Source: Hyphomicrobiales bacterium (GTDB lineage Bacteria; Pseudomonadota; Alphaproteobacteria; Rhizobiales; Beijerinckiaceae). Taken from it: DNA of 33,103 nt. Positions 9,211 through 17,135 of this stretch are shown one piece after another. Positions within the stretch are counted from its first letter, which is position 1, and the number at the start of each line of letters is the position of its first letter. Where the stretch lies: the NCBI GenBank assembly GCA_900473415.1, contig UCLR01000068.1, positions 1-33,103 on the forward strand. The letters are read 5' to 3'. The translations under genes and the position numbers were made by a program. The notes under the pieces were generated by a model that saw only the letters and a list, made by a program, of their open reading frames with translations, searched no databases and was not told the origin of the DNA.

Positions 9211-9238
9211 TCATTAAGGCAATGCTAGAACGGAGCAA
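9211..9238 (-). promoter_or_regulatory. possible sigma-70-type promoter for the tssK-ppkA unit
   Basis: Read on the minus strand, TTGCTC (9238-9233) and TAATGA (9216-9211) are separated by 16 nt and lie about 60 nt upstream of the tssK ATG, inside the divergent gap 9153-9326. The match is partial and alphaproteobacterial promoters are degenerate, so this is only a candidate. On the plus strand of the same gap, TTGACT at 9254-9259 could serve the PAAR gene, but its -10 is poor. Confidence 0.22.
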
Positions 9239-9326
9239 TCGCAGCCGCCGTCATTGACTCGAAGGACGTGTCGCTGAGAACTTGGCGGCAACCTATGGGA
9301 CGAACCCCACAAGCAGGGAGGCGAGC

Positions 9327-9830
9327 ATGCCCAAGGGACCGGCCGCACGCGTCACCGACCCCGTCCTGCATCCCCTGCCGGGCATTCTGACGCCCGGTCC
9401 GGGAAGTCCCACCGTGCTGATCGGCAGCCTGCCGGCCTGGCGCGGCATACCGACCGCGGCTGCCGCTGGGATCCAGGCCGCGAAGAGCGCCGCCGATGCC
9501 ACTGTTCAGGCCGCCGAGGCCGCGACGCTTGCCGCGGCCGGCACGCCCGGCGCACCGGCCGCCGTGGCGGCCGAACTTGCGACGAAGAACGCTGTCTCCG
9601 CCAGCATGAGCTCGGCGATCAGCGGGGCGTCGGGCGGCGCCGACATCCACAATTGCATGACGCCCGTGCCCCCGCCGCTGCCGCACGGTATCGGCGTCGT
9701 CATCGACGGCTCGGCCACGGTGCTGATCAACAATCTGCCGGCCTGCCGGATGGGCGATACTATCCTCGAGGCGCTGGGACCGCCCAACAAGATCATCATG
9801 GGGCTGCCGACGGTCATTATCGGCGGCTGA
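9327..9830 (+). CDS. PAAR-domain T6SS spike-tip protein with alanine-rich insert
   Basis: A 167-residue PAAR protein. The first half (GPAARVTDPVLHPLPG, then GSPTVLIGSLPAWRG) and second half (HGIGVVIDGSATVLINNLP, CRMGDTILEALGPPN, MGLPTVIIGG) give the short beta repeats with conserved Pro, His and Cys of the conical PAAR tip that sits on VgrG. Between them, residues about 42-105 are an Ala-rich stretch likely to be helical. The ATG at 9327 has GGGAGG 6 nt upstream, better than the TTG at 9282 that would extend it. It opens a three-gene plus-strand unit, divergent from tssK, and is well separated from vgrG. PAAR proteins sharpen the spike and often recruit effectors; no fused toxin domain is visible here. 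Confidence 0.9.
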   Translation: MPKGPAARVTDPVLHPLPGILTPGPGSPTVLIGSLPAWRGIPTAAAAGIQAAKSAADATVQAAEAATLAAAGTPGAPAAVAAELATKNAVSASMSSAISGASGGADIHNCMTPVPPPLPHGIGVVIDGSATVLINNLPACRMGDTILEALGPPNKIIMGLPTVIIGG

Positions 9831-9897
9831 TCGCAATCCGATTCAGGAAATCCGTGCAAGTCTTTGATCCTGAGTCGCTTTTCTGCGGGCGAGGGCC

Positions 9898-10686
9898 ATG
9901 GGCTCAGGCAAGCGAAAGGTTCCGGACCGGGCCGAGGCGAAGACCGAGCGCTTTCGCCACAAGATGGTGCAACGCTTCTCCTCGGACACCAAACGCGCCT
10001 TCAACCACGGGCTCGCCCGCAATGAGCGCGTCGCGGAAACGCTGTGCTTCATGGCGTTGATCCGCGATCCACTCAGGCGCCAGCGTCCACTGGCCGCCGC
10101 GCCGATGGTGAGTTGCATCGCGGCGGTGCGCCAGTTCTTCCGGGCCGAGGACGGCGAGCAGGCGGCGCATCTGCTGCCGGGCCAGATCACGATCGACGGC
10201 GCCTTCCCCTGGCTCTTCCTGGCGGGGCCCGCGGTGCGGCGGCTCGAAAACCTATTCGCCTATGTCGAGCCGCTCGGGGCCGACTACAACAAGGCCGATT
10301 CCGCCGCGGAGTCGAACGGCCTCACCACCGCCTTCGCCGCCGCCTGCCTGCAGGTGTTGACCGGGCAGGGGCAGCCGGCAGCGGACATCGCTGCCGCCTA
10401 CTCACAGGGCTGGAAGGCGGGCGCGCTGGCGGCCTTCGCGGCCGCCGAGACGCAGAAACGCAGCAAGCCGGCGCCGCCGCCGCTCGTCTATGGCGAGCCG
10501 GGTGGTCCGGACTACGGCATGATCCTGAATCTGGAAGAGCGTGGCGCGGCCTTCCAGGACGACTCGATCTGGGCGACCCACGAGCAGCTCAGCATCCTCG
10601 GCTACTACAGGGCGGCGATGGACGAGACGCCGCGCGGGCTCCAGCCGGGCGCGATCGCCGAAATCCTGGCGCTGCCGCCGGCTTGA
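9898..10686 (+). CDS. uncharacterised protein downstream of PAAR; candidate effector or adaptor
   Basis: A 262-residue protein I do not recognise. It is soluble-looking, without signal peptide or convincing membrane helix. Residues 1-50 are strongly basic and charged. The middle holds a hydrophobic PWLFLAGPAVRRLENLF segment and an Ala-rich helical region (about residues 139-185). The C-terminal third has KPAPPPLVYGEPGGPDYG and a tail rich in Leu/Pro. The ATG at 9898 has GAGGG immediately upstream. It follows the PAAR gene by 67 nt on the same strand, a position where T6SS loci often keep cargo or its adaptor; that role is inference only. No catalytic motif was recognised. Confidence 0.75.
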   Translation: MGSGKRKVPDRAEAKTERFRHKMVQRFSSDTKRAFNHGLARNERVAETLCFMALIRDPLRRQRPLAAAPMVSCIAAVRQFFRAEDGEQAAHLLPGQITIDGAFPWLFLAGPAVRRLENLFAYVEPLGADYNKADSAAESNGLTTAFAAACLQVLTGQGQPAADIAAAYSQGWKAGALAAFAAAETQKRSKPAPPPLVYGEPGGPDYGMILNLEERGAAFQDDSIWATHEQLSILGYYRAAMDETPRGLQPGAIAEILALPPA

Positions 10687-10745
10687 CCGGCAGGGCATGG
10701 CGGGCCAAGCGGGGGCTTCTTATTCCTCCCGCGACAGGACCTGCC

Positions 10746-11099
10746 ATGACCATCGAACGCATCGGACTCACCGCACGCTGGTGCGATGCCGCCATCTTCA
10801 ACGGCATCGTCTTCCTTGCCGGCCATGTGCCGGAGAAGACCGGCGGACGCTCCCTGACGGAGCAGACCGAGGAGGTGCTGGCGCTGCTGGAGGAGACCTT
10901 GGCGGACGCCGGCAGCGGCAAGGAACGCCTCCTCAGCGTCCAGATCTTCCTGACCGACATCAGCAGGATCGGCGAGATGAACGCGGTCTGGGACAAATGG
11001 GTGGCGCAGGGCCACGCACCGGCCCGCGCGACCGTCGAGGCGAAGCTGGCCTCGCCGGACTACGGCATCGAGATCACGGCGGTGGCGGCGAAGCGGTGA
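10746..11099 (+). CDS. RidA-family (YjgF/YER057c/UK114) protein
   Basis: A 117-residue protein of typical Rid length. The conserved core is visible: FNGIVFLAGHVP, the TEQTEEVLALLEETL helix, SVQIFLTDIS, and the APARATVEA block with the arginine (R94) that in RidA binds the substrate carboxylate, followed by YGIEITAVA. RidA enzymes hydrolyse reactive 2-aminoacrylate and related enamine/imine intermediates. The second glutamate of the usual EIEA ending is Thr here, so it may belong to another Rid subfamily. The ATG at 10746 has AGGA about 5 nt upstream. It ends 1 nt from the convergent FHA gene. It has no known T6SS role and may be a passenger in the locus. Confidence 0.88.
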   Translation: MTIERIGLTARWCDAAIFNGIVFLAGHVPEKTGGRSLTEQTEEVLALLEETLADAGSGKERLLSVQIFLTDISRIGEMNAVWDKWVAQGHAPARATVEAKLASPDYGIEITAVAAKR

Positions 11100-11100
11100 T

Positions 11101-12492
11101 TCATTTGCCGCCGCGGTCGTAGCACTCGGCGAAATAGATCATGAAGGCATCGACGAGGCCGTTCTCGTAGGGAGCGGTCTTGGCCTCCCAGCGCGCGACA
11201 TAGGCGTCCCACATCTTCGCCTTGCGCGAGCCGATCAGCCCGCTGAGGCCGCCTTCGGGCTCAGTGGTTTCGGCGACGGCCTGCGGGTCGAGATCCTCAA
11301 CCAGCATCTTCAGCGCATGCTGCATGGCCGAATAGGTCTTGATCTGGTGGGCCTTGAGGTCACGGAAGCTCTCGTCGAAGGCGCGTCTGGCGTCGAGATA
11401 GCCGCTGCGCGGCTGACCGAAGATGAGCTGCAGCGCGTCGTCGACCGTCGGCGAGAACTTCAACGGGTTGTTGTCCTGCGCCTGGATCATCGTCTGGCTG
11501 GTGCTGCGGGCGATGCGCTTGCTCTCGGCGCGTGCCGCGAGCAGTGCCTTCAGCTCCTCGGCGATCAGCCGCATCAGCCCGCCGAGCTGCTCGGCGAAGG
11601 CGCCGGAATCCTGCGACGACAACATCTGCGGCGAGACGCCAGCGCCCTTGGCGAAGCGCTGCATGAACTCCGCCGCCGAGATCGGCATGGCCGAGGCCTG
11701 CGGCACCGGTTCGGGCGCAAAGGCGGGCGGAGGCGCGGGGACGGGTTCGGGCGCGGGCTCCGGCGCGGCCTCCGCCGGCGCGGTTTCTGCCGCGGGTTCG
11801 TCCCAGGGATTGGCGGCAGCCGGGGCGTTGGCCGCCGGACGGCGGGGCGTCGGGATCGGCGGCAGGGGTTCGATCGACACCAATGGAGCCGGCTGCATCG
11901 GCGCCCACGCGAAGTCGTCGCCCTGTGACGGCGGTTGCGGTGCGGGCGCTGTCGGCCAGGCTGCTGCGGGCGGCGGCGCGGGCGCGGCGTCCGGCGCCGG
12001 AATGTCGGCAGCCCAGTCGATGAAGCTGGCGTGGACCGGCTTGGCGTGGCTGGGCGGCATCAGGTCGCGACGCGGAATCGGCGGGGCGGCCTCCTCGCTC
12101 GGCGTCCACAGCGATTCAGGCTGGGCGGCGCGAGGCGGGGGCGGCATGGCCGCCGCCATCGCCTGGCCGGCATCCTCGTCGACGGCGACTGCAATGATGT
12201 AATGGCCGATCTCGAGCCGATCGCCATGCTGGAGCCGGTAGGGCGACTGGACGCGGTGGTCCCCGCCATTGACGTAGGTGCCGTTGGTCGAGATGTCGCG
12301 CAGCCAATAGCTGCCGTCGCGGAAGCGGATCTCGCAGTGGCGGCCCGAGATGGCGCGGGTAGGGTCGGGCAGGGCCCAGTCGAGATGCTGGTCGCGGCCG
12401 ATATCGAGCCCTCGCCCGCCGCTGACGGTTACGCTGAGCGGGCCGCCATCCGGCAGGGAGGTCTCGTTCTCGATGGTCAGAGTCAGCGCCAT
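11101..12492 (-). CDS. tagH: FHA-domain T6SS protein (Fha/TagH type)
   Basis: A 463-residue cytoplasmic protein. The N-terminal FHA domain (about residues 5-105) has the phosphothreonine-binding elements GRD (32-34), ISGRH (S49, R51, H52) and STNGTYVNG (69-77). A long Pro/Ala linker (about 105-285) leads to a C-terminal domain (about 290-463) resembling the FHA-associated C-terminal domain of T6SS Fha proteins, including LKFSPTVDDALQLIF and VARWEAKTAPYENGL. In known systems Fha binds phosphorylated kinase or TssL and licenses assembly. The ATG at 12492 gives the usual MALTLTIEN start; 14 nt separate it from the gene upstream. It is the last gene of the vgrG unit and is encoded away from the kinase/phosphatase operon. 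Confidence 0.92.
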   Translation of the reverse strand: MALTLTIENETSLPDGGPLSVTVSGGRGLDIGRDQHLDWALPDPTRAISGRHCEIRFRDGSYWLRDISTNGTYVNGGDHRVQSPYRLQHGDRLEIGHYIIAVAVDEDAGQAMAAAMPPPPRAAQPESLWTPSEEAAPPIPRRDLMPPSHAKPVHASFIDWAADIPAPDAAPAPPPAAAWPTAPAPQPPSQGDDFAWAPMQPAPLVSIEPLPPIPTPRRPAANAPAAANPWDEPAAETAPAEAAPEPAPEPVPAPPPAFAPEPVPQASAMPISAAEFMQRFAKGAGVSPQMLSSQDSGAFAEQLGGLMRLIAEELKALLAARAESKRIARSTSQTMIQAQDNNPLKFSPTVDDALQLIFGQPRSGYLDARRAFDESFRDLKAHQIKTYSAMQHALKMLVEDLDPQAVAETTEPEGGLSGLIGSRKAKMWDAYVARWEAKTAPYENGLVDAFMIYFAECYDRGGK

Positions 12493-12506
12493 GGCGGCTA
12501 TTCGTT

Positions 12507-13055
12507 CTACGTCTTGCCCGCGTCGTCCTGGGCCAAACGAATGCACGCTTCGACGCAGGCGCGCAATGCGCCCTCGCGATCCCGTGCAGGCAGGCGGTTG
12601 ACGGCGCTGAGCACCCCGATGCGCGCGAGCTTGGCGGTGAGGTCCGGCGGGCAGGGCACGCCGTGGCTCTCAACCATGCTGCCGCCGGAATAGCCGGCCG
12701 CCCAGGCGACCCAGGTGCCGGGTCTTGCTCGGTCACCGGATTGCGCGAATTTCAGGGCTTCGAAGCGGGCACGGTCGCCAGGTTCGCGAACCCAGGCCTC
12801 CGCCGCAGCGAGGCCGGGGTCCTGCGTGCCGGGCGGCTGCATGCCGCGCACCGATTGCAGTGCCCACCAGACCGCCTCGCGCCGCGGCAGCAGGAAGGCG
12901 CAAAAGCCAATCGCCTCCATCGGCGCCGGCCCCTTGGCAAGGCGTGCGAGGAAGGTGAGAGGCGGCTCGGTCGTCGGCGGGGTCAGGATGACCTCCGCGG
13001 CGGCAGGGAAGGTCTCGAAGACCTCGCGCGTGGTGTTGAAGCGCAGACGCGACAT
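12507..13055 (-). CDS. small T6SS-associated protein, DUF6931-like
   Basis: A 182-residue cytoplasmic protein. Motifs such as PMEAIGFCAFLLPRREAVWW, then AAAEAWVREPGDRARFEALKFAQ and GTWVAWAAGYSGGSM, recall small proteins of unknown function that accompany T6SS vgrG/FHA genes (DUF6931 from memory; a profile search would settle this). It has no signal peptide or membrane segment and is rich in Trp. It lies 8 nt after vgrG and 14 nt before the FHA gene, so all three are probably cotranscribed. An adaptor or loading role for VgrG is possible by context only. Confidence 0.8.
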   Translation of the reverse strand: MSRLRFNTTREVFETFPAAAEVILTPPTTEPPLTFLARLAKGPAPMEAIGFCAFLLPRREAVWWALQSVRGMQPPGTQDPGLAAAEAWVREPGDRARFEALKFAQSGDRARPGTWVAWAAGYSGGSMVESHGVPCPPDLTAKLARIGVLSAVNRLPARDREGALRACVEACIRLAQDDAGKT

Positions 13056-13063
13056 GCAGGGCC

Positions 13064-14926
13064 TCAGTTGATCTGCACCACACCGCCCTTGACCACGACG
13101 ACGGCGTCGCTCTTCACCTCGGTCATGGCGGTGCTCTGAATGCGGATGGTCGGCGATTTGATCTCGATACTGGCCTGCGTCATCTTGATCGTGCTCTCGC
13201 CGACCTTGAAGTTGATTTCCGTCAGGGCCTCGACGTCGAGCTTGCCCTGCTGGATATCGAGCTTGTCGTTGCCCTTCTTGAGCGTGGTCTCGCGCGAATA
13301 GCTGCTGCCCTGGAAATTCTCGCCGATCTCGCGGGTCTCGATGTTCAGGACCACGACCTTGTGGTCCTTCTCGGCATGCATCTCGAAGACCTCTTCGCCG
13401 GCGAGGTCCTCGAACTTGATCTCGTTGTAATGGTCGCTGATGCCACCGCCGCTGGTCGATTCCGACTTGATGCCGGACTGGGTCTTGCTGCCCGGCAGCT
13501 CATAGGGCGGCTTGTGCTGGTCGTTGACCACGGCGCCGGTGACGAGCGGCAGGTCGGGGTTGCCCTCGATGTACTCGACGATCACCTCCTGCCCGATGCG
13601 CGGGATGAACTGGCCACCCCAGTTCTTGCCCGCCCAGACCTGCGCGACCCGGGTGCGGCAGGAAGTCGAGTCATCCTCGCGATCCCAGTGGAAGCGCAGC
13701 CAGATGCGGCCGTACTTGTCGACGTCGATGTCGCCCTCCTGGCCCCGGTTCTTCTCGCCCACCACCTTCGCGGTGTGCGGACCGTAGGCGGTGGGGCGGG
13801 GCGTGACGATGGGCGCGCGGAAGCGCCTGTCGCTTTTCTGCAGCTCGTAGGAGCCGTGATAGAGCCCCTCGTCCCGGCCTCCTGAGGTGGAGCGGTAGCT
13901 CTGCACGCCATAGGCGTGCGTCGCGCGCACGACGAGATATTCGCCGTTCTCGGACGAGGTCGGATGCTCGGTGAGCTTCATCAGCGCGCCGGGATAGAGG
14001 CTCGGCGCATCCCCGCCGGCGTGACGCCGGTCATCCTTGGCCTGCTCGGCCTGCGCCATGACGCGGGCGAAATGCTCGCCCTTGTCGCGCTCCGTATAGG
14101 CAGCCGGGTAGTCGTAGGCCTCGTAGGACTTGGCCTTCTGGAAGCCTTCCTCGGCGAAGGCTGTGAGGTCGGATTCCGATTTCTCGAAATCATAGTCCTT
14201 GAGCTGGAACTTGCCGGTCCGAAGCCGGCGCATCGTCGACCATTGCGTCATGTGCTCGATCTGGGTCCAGGACATGCGGCTGCCGGACGGGACATAGGCA
14301 TAGCCGGACATCTCGCCCTTGAAGCTCGGCTCGGCCGCAGCCTTGACCTCGTCATGGCCGGAGCGGGAGTCGCAGAGCACGAGTTCGTGGTCGCGTTCGC
14401 TATGCGCGAAATAATAGTAGATGCCGTACTGCTCCATCAGCCGCAGCACGAAGTCGAGGTCGGTCTCGCGATACTGCACGCAGTAGTCGATCGGATCGGG
14501 CGTCTCGCTGGTGCGGTCGCGGAAGCTCGCGGAATTCTCCTTGCCGAAGATCTTCTTGATGATCTCGATCGGAGTCATGTTCTTGAAGATGCGGCAGTCG
14601 GCGCGCTGCGATAGCAGCCAGAGCCAGGGCCTGAGCGTGAAGCGGTAGATATAGAGATCGTCCTGCTTCCCGAGCCATTGTGCGTCGACCAGCGTGCCGT
14701 TCAGCACACGCTCGCTCTTGTTCTTGAGCGTGAACTTGATCGAGCACTTCTCGCTCATGAGGCTTTGCAAGTCGGCGTTTTCCGTCTTGCTCGCTGCTTC
14801 GATATTGTACGTAAATAATTCGCTCAAACCTTCGCTGGCTTCGAAGCGGACAAGCGTAAATTCGTCTGTTCCAGACGGCGTCACGAAAGACGCTGTCCTT
14901 TGTTCTTGTCCTAGATTGGCAGTCAT
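13064..14926 (-). CDS. vgrG: VgrG spike protein, no effector extension
   Basis: A 620-residue VgrG (TssI) forming the trimeric spike at the tip of the Hcp tube. The N-terminal gp27-like half contains DLDFVLRLMEQYGIYYYF. The gp5-like OB fold includes DVDKYGRIWLRFHWDRED, and GGQFIPRIGQEVIVEYIEGNPD follows as in nearly all VgrGs. The C-terminal part is a beta-helix-type repeat (KVGESTIKMTQASIEIKSPTIR split over short strands) ending at GGVVQIN. It has normal length with no appended enzymatic domain, so toxicity must come from separate cargo. I chose the ATG at 14926 (MTANLGQEQ), with AAAGG about 9 nt upstream, over the ATG at 14977 that would add 17 basic residues. The first 150 bases are clearly less GC-rich than the rest. 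Confidence 0.96.
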   Translation of the reverse strand: MTANLGQEQRTASFVTPSGTDEFTLVRFEASEGLSELFTYNIEAASKTENADLQSLMSEKCSIKFTLKNKSERVLNGTLVDAQWLGKQDDLYIYRFTLRPWLWLLSQRADCRIFKNMTPIEIIKKIFGKENSASFRDRTSETPDPIDYCVQYRETDLDFVLRLMEQYGIYYYFAHSERDHELVLCDSRSGHDEVKAAAEPSFKGEMSGYAYVPSGSRMSWTQIEHMTQWSTMRRLRTGKFQLKDYDFEKSESDLTAFAEEGFQKAKSYEAYDYPAAYTERDKGEHFARVMAQAEQAKDDRRHAGGDAPSLYPGALMKLTEHPTSSENGEYLVVRATHAYGVQSYRSTSGGRDEGLYHGSYELQKSDRRFRAPIVTPRPTAYGPHTAKVVGEKNRGQEGDIDVDKYGRIWLRFHWDREDDSTSCRTRVAQVWAGKNWGGQFIPRIGQEVIVEYIEGNPDLPLVTGAVVNDQHKPPYELPGSKTQSGIKSESTSGGGISDHYNEIKFEDLAGEEVFEMHAEKDHKVVVLNIETREIGENFQGSSYSRETTLKKGNDKLDIQQGKLDVEALTEINFKVGESTIKMTQASIEIKSPTIRIQSTAMTEVKSDAVVVVKGGVVQIN

Positions 14927-14995
14927 CAAAAAGACCTTTCGCCAATTGAACCTAAATCGCCTTGACGCAACTAACATCAGGAGTCATCGTCGACT

Positions 14996-15025
14996 CATAA
15001 AGCTTTCGTCAGCCGAACGATGCAA
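14996..15025 (-). promoter_or_regulatory. possible promoter for the vgrG unit
   Basis: On the minus strand TTGCAT (15025-15020) and TTTATG (15001-14996) are 18 nt apart, about 70 nt upstream of the chosen vgrG start, in the AT-richer divergent gap between vgrG and the OmpA-like gene (14927-15043). Predicted by eye from -35/-10 similarity only. Confidence 0.3.
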
Positions 15026-15043
15026 CTTATCGGGAGAGTTCCC

Positions 15044-15604
15044 ATGCGCAAACAGTCCGGTCTCATTGCCTTTGTCGCGCTGACCGGCGTTTCGGTTCTC
15101 GCCTCCTTCACGCCGGCAGGATCGCAGACTTACAAGGCCGACGACATCGTCAAGCATTTCGGCCCGGCGGCGGCGGCGCCGAAGCCCGTCGCCACGCGGG
15201 GGCTGTGCGTCGGCACCGAGGCCGAATGCGCCAAGGCCGGCCATGCCGTCGAGGTGGCCAAGCCGCCCTCCGCCTTCGATCTGGTGGTGAAGTTCAAGTA
15301 CAACTCGGACGTGCTCGAGCCGGATGCCAAGCTCAATCTCGACGAGTTCGCCAAGGCACTGAAGACGCCACAGCTCTCCAGCCAGACCTTCATGGTCGAG
15401 GGGCACACCGATGCGGCGGGCACGCCCGGCTACAACCTCAACCTGTCGCAGCGCCGCGCTCAGGCCGTGGTCCGCTATCTCAGCGACCATGGAGTGAATA
15501 CTGCCAAGCTCGTCGCGAAGGGCTACGGCCAGAGCCGGCCGGTCGTGACCGACCCGCTCTCCGGCGATAATCGCCGCGTCGAGACGCGCCTGCGGACGGA
15601 ATGA
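15044..15604 (+). CDS. exported OmpA-like peptidoglycan-binding protein in the T6SS locus
   Basis: A 186-residue protein starting with a signal peptide (MRKQSGLIAFVALTGVSVLA, basic then hydrophobic, cleavage probably near AGS-QT). A C-terminal OmpA-like domain follows, with VVKFKYNSDVLEPDA, VEGHTDAAGTPGYNLNLSQ (conserved Asp), RRAQAVVRYL and GYGQSRPV. It should lie in the periplasm bound to peptidoglycan; there is no lipobox Cys at the cleavage site, although two cysteines occur in GLCVGTEAECA. The ATG at 15044 has GGAGAG 6 nt upstream, better than 15020. It is divergent from vgrG and 70 nt before tssA. A role in wall anchoring of the T6SS is inferred; TssL already carries a similar domain. 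Confidence 0.88.
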   Translation: MRKQSGLIAFVALTGVSVLASFTPAGSQTYKADDIVKHFGPAAAAPKPVATRGLCVGTEAECAKAGHAVEVAKPPSAFDLVVKFKYNSDVLEPDAKLNLDEFAKALKTPQLSSQTFMVEGHTDAAGTPGYNLNLSQRRAQAVVRYLSDHGVNTAKLVAKGYGQSRPVVTDPLSGDNRRVETRLRTE

Positions 15605-15629
15605 GAGGCGGCGACACGCTGCCGAGGCG

Positions 15630-15648
15630 GCCCGGGCGGCGCCCGGGT
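15630..15648 (+). terminator. GC-rich hairpin between the OmpA-like gene and tssA
   Basis: CCCGGGC (15631-15637), loop GGC, GCCCGGG (15641-15647), plus a closing G-T pair, give an 8-bp stem. Only a weak T-rich stretch follows (CGTTGGTCCT), so it may be an attenuator or RNA-stability element, not a full terminator. It lies 26 nt after the upstream stop codon. Confidence 0.4.
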
Positions 15649-15674
15649 CGTTGGTCCTACAAGCGGGGAGAGCG

Positions 15675-17135
15675 ATGGCGGCCCTGAATTTCGCCGAACT
15701 GACGAAGCCGATTTCCGACGACGAGCCCTGCGGTCCGGATCTCGAGGACGATGCCGACTTCATGAATGTCACGGCGCGGCTCGAGGTCGCGCTGCCGGCC
15801 TCGTATTTCCACCGGGACGACGAAGGGCGGCAGATCGCCTTCGACCGTTCGAGCATCGAGTTTCCTGCCGCCTTCGCCGATCTTGGCAAGCTGCTCGCGC
15901 GCTCGCGCGATCTGAGGGTGCTGGTGCTCGCGGCCAAGCTCAGCATCCTCAACCGCGACTTGCCCGGCTTCGCCGCCGGCCTGTCAGCCATGGCCGATCT
16001 CCTCGGTCGTCATTGGGACGAGGCCCATCCGCGCGCGATGGATGGCGACCACATCATGCGCGAGGTCGCGCTGCAGGGGCTCGACGAACTGCCGACCGTG
16101 GTGCTGCCTCTGCAGCATGCGCCGCTCTTCGTCAGCCGCCGCATCGGCCCCTTCATCTTCCGCAGCCAGCTTGTCGCCAGCGGCGAGACGCGTCTCGTCG
16201 AGGGCGAGCAGCATCCCGATGCCGGCACGATCCAGGCTGCGATCGGGGATGTCGAGCCGGATGATCTGGTCCAGATCCTCGGCCATGTGAGCGCGGCACG
16301 CGATGCGATCGCCCGCCTGCGCGCGATCTGGCTCGATAGGGTTGGCGTCGATCATCCGCTCGCCTTTCCGCGCCTGGAGGCGCTGCTGGGCCAGATCGCC
16401 GCCTTCCTGGATGCGGCCGTCGCGCGGCGTGTTCCGGGCCATCAGGCGGCCGGGTCGGCGCCGGAGGCGGGTGCCGCGGCGTCGGGACCGGCAAGCGCAC
16501 CGAGCCAGATTCCGGGCAGCCTGACCAATGTCATCCAAGTGAAGGATACGCTGGCGGCCTGCCTTGCCTACTTTCGCAAAACCGAGCCTTCCAGCCCGGC
16601 CGTGCTGCTGATCGGGCAGGCGCAACTGTTGATCGGAAAATCTTTGATCGAAGTGATCCAGATCATGTTTCCCGACCATGTCGATAAGGCAATGCTTGAG
16701 ATCGGTGAAACGCGCCGGTTCCAGCTGCCGCTCGAGCGGTTGCCGCAGCCGGACGGCGACGACACCGAAAGCTACGGCGAGGAAAGCTATGACGCAGGGG
16801 AAGCCGGCGAGGAAAGCTACGCCGAACCTGGCGACGGGGAGGCCGCTGCCGCCCCGGAGGAGGGGGAAGACATGCAGGAAACCGGCGAGGCCGGCGAGCC
16901 GGCGGTGGCGCCGCCTGCTTCCCAGCCGGAGCGGGCTTCCGCGATTATCATCGGCAGCCGCGTGGAGGCTGTGAACGCCATGAGGGCGGTTGCTTCTTTC
17001 TATCGCCAGGTGGAACCCTCGCATCCCACGCCGTTGCTGATGGACAAGGCCTGTGCGCTGGCGCAGCATGATTTCATGTCGCTCCTCGGCTCCATCCTGC
17101 CGGATGTCGCACAGATGCCGCAGACCGACAGCTAG
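15675..17135 (+). CDS. tssA: TssA with duplicated C-terminal EPSSP-type block
   Basis: A 486-residue TssA, the baseplate/sheath-assembly factor. The N-terminal ImpA_N domain is clear (ISDDEPCGPDLEDDADF, then LLGRHWDEAHP and REVALQGLDELP). The C-terminal part is unusual: LAYFRKTEPSSPAVLLIGQA...FPD at about residues 297-334 and SFYRQVEPSHPTPLLMDKA...LPD at about 441-477 are two copies of the motif block normally found once at the end of short TssA proteins. An acidic linker lies between them (about 360-425) with two GEESY units. The ATG at 15675 has GGGGAG close upstream. The gene precedes tssB by a 123-nt gap containing an inverted repeat and a T6 run. Confidence 0.9.
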   Translation: MAALNFAELTKPISDDEPCGPDLEDDADFMNVTARLEVALPASYFHRDDEGRQIAFDRSSIEFPAAFADLGKLLARSRDLRVLVLAAKLSILNRDLPGFAAGLSAMADLLGRHWDEAHPRAMDGDHIMREVALQGLDELPTVVLPLQHAPLFVSRRIGPFIFRSQLVASGETRLVEGEQHPDAGTIQAAIGDVEPDDLVQILGHVSAARDAIARLRAIWLDRVGVDHPLAFPRLEALLGQIAAFLDAAVARRVPGHQAAGSAPEAGAAASGPASAPSQIPGSLTNVIQVKDTLAACLAYFRKTEPSSPAVLLIGQAQLLIGKSLIEVIQIMFPDHVDKAMLEIGETRRFQLPLERLPQPDGDDTESYGEESYDAGEAGEESYAEPGDGEAAAAPEEGEDMQETGEAGEPAVAPPASQPERASAIIIGSRVEAVNAMRAVASFYRQVEPSHPTPLLMDKACALAQHDFMSLLGSILPDVAQMPQTDS

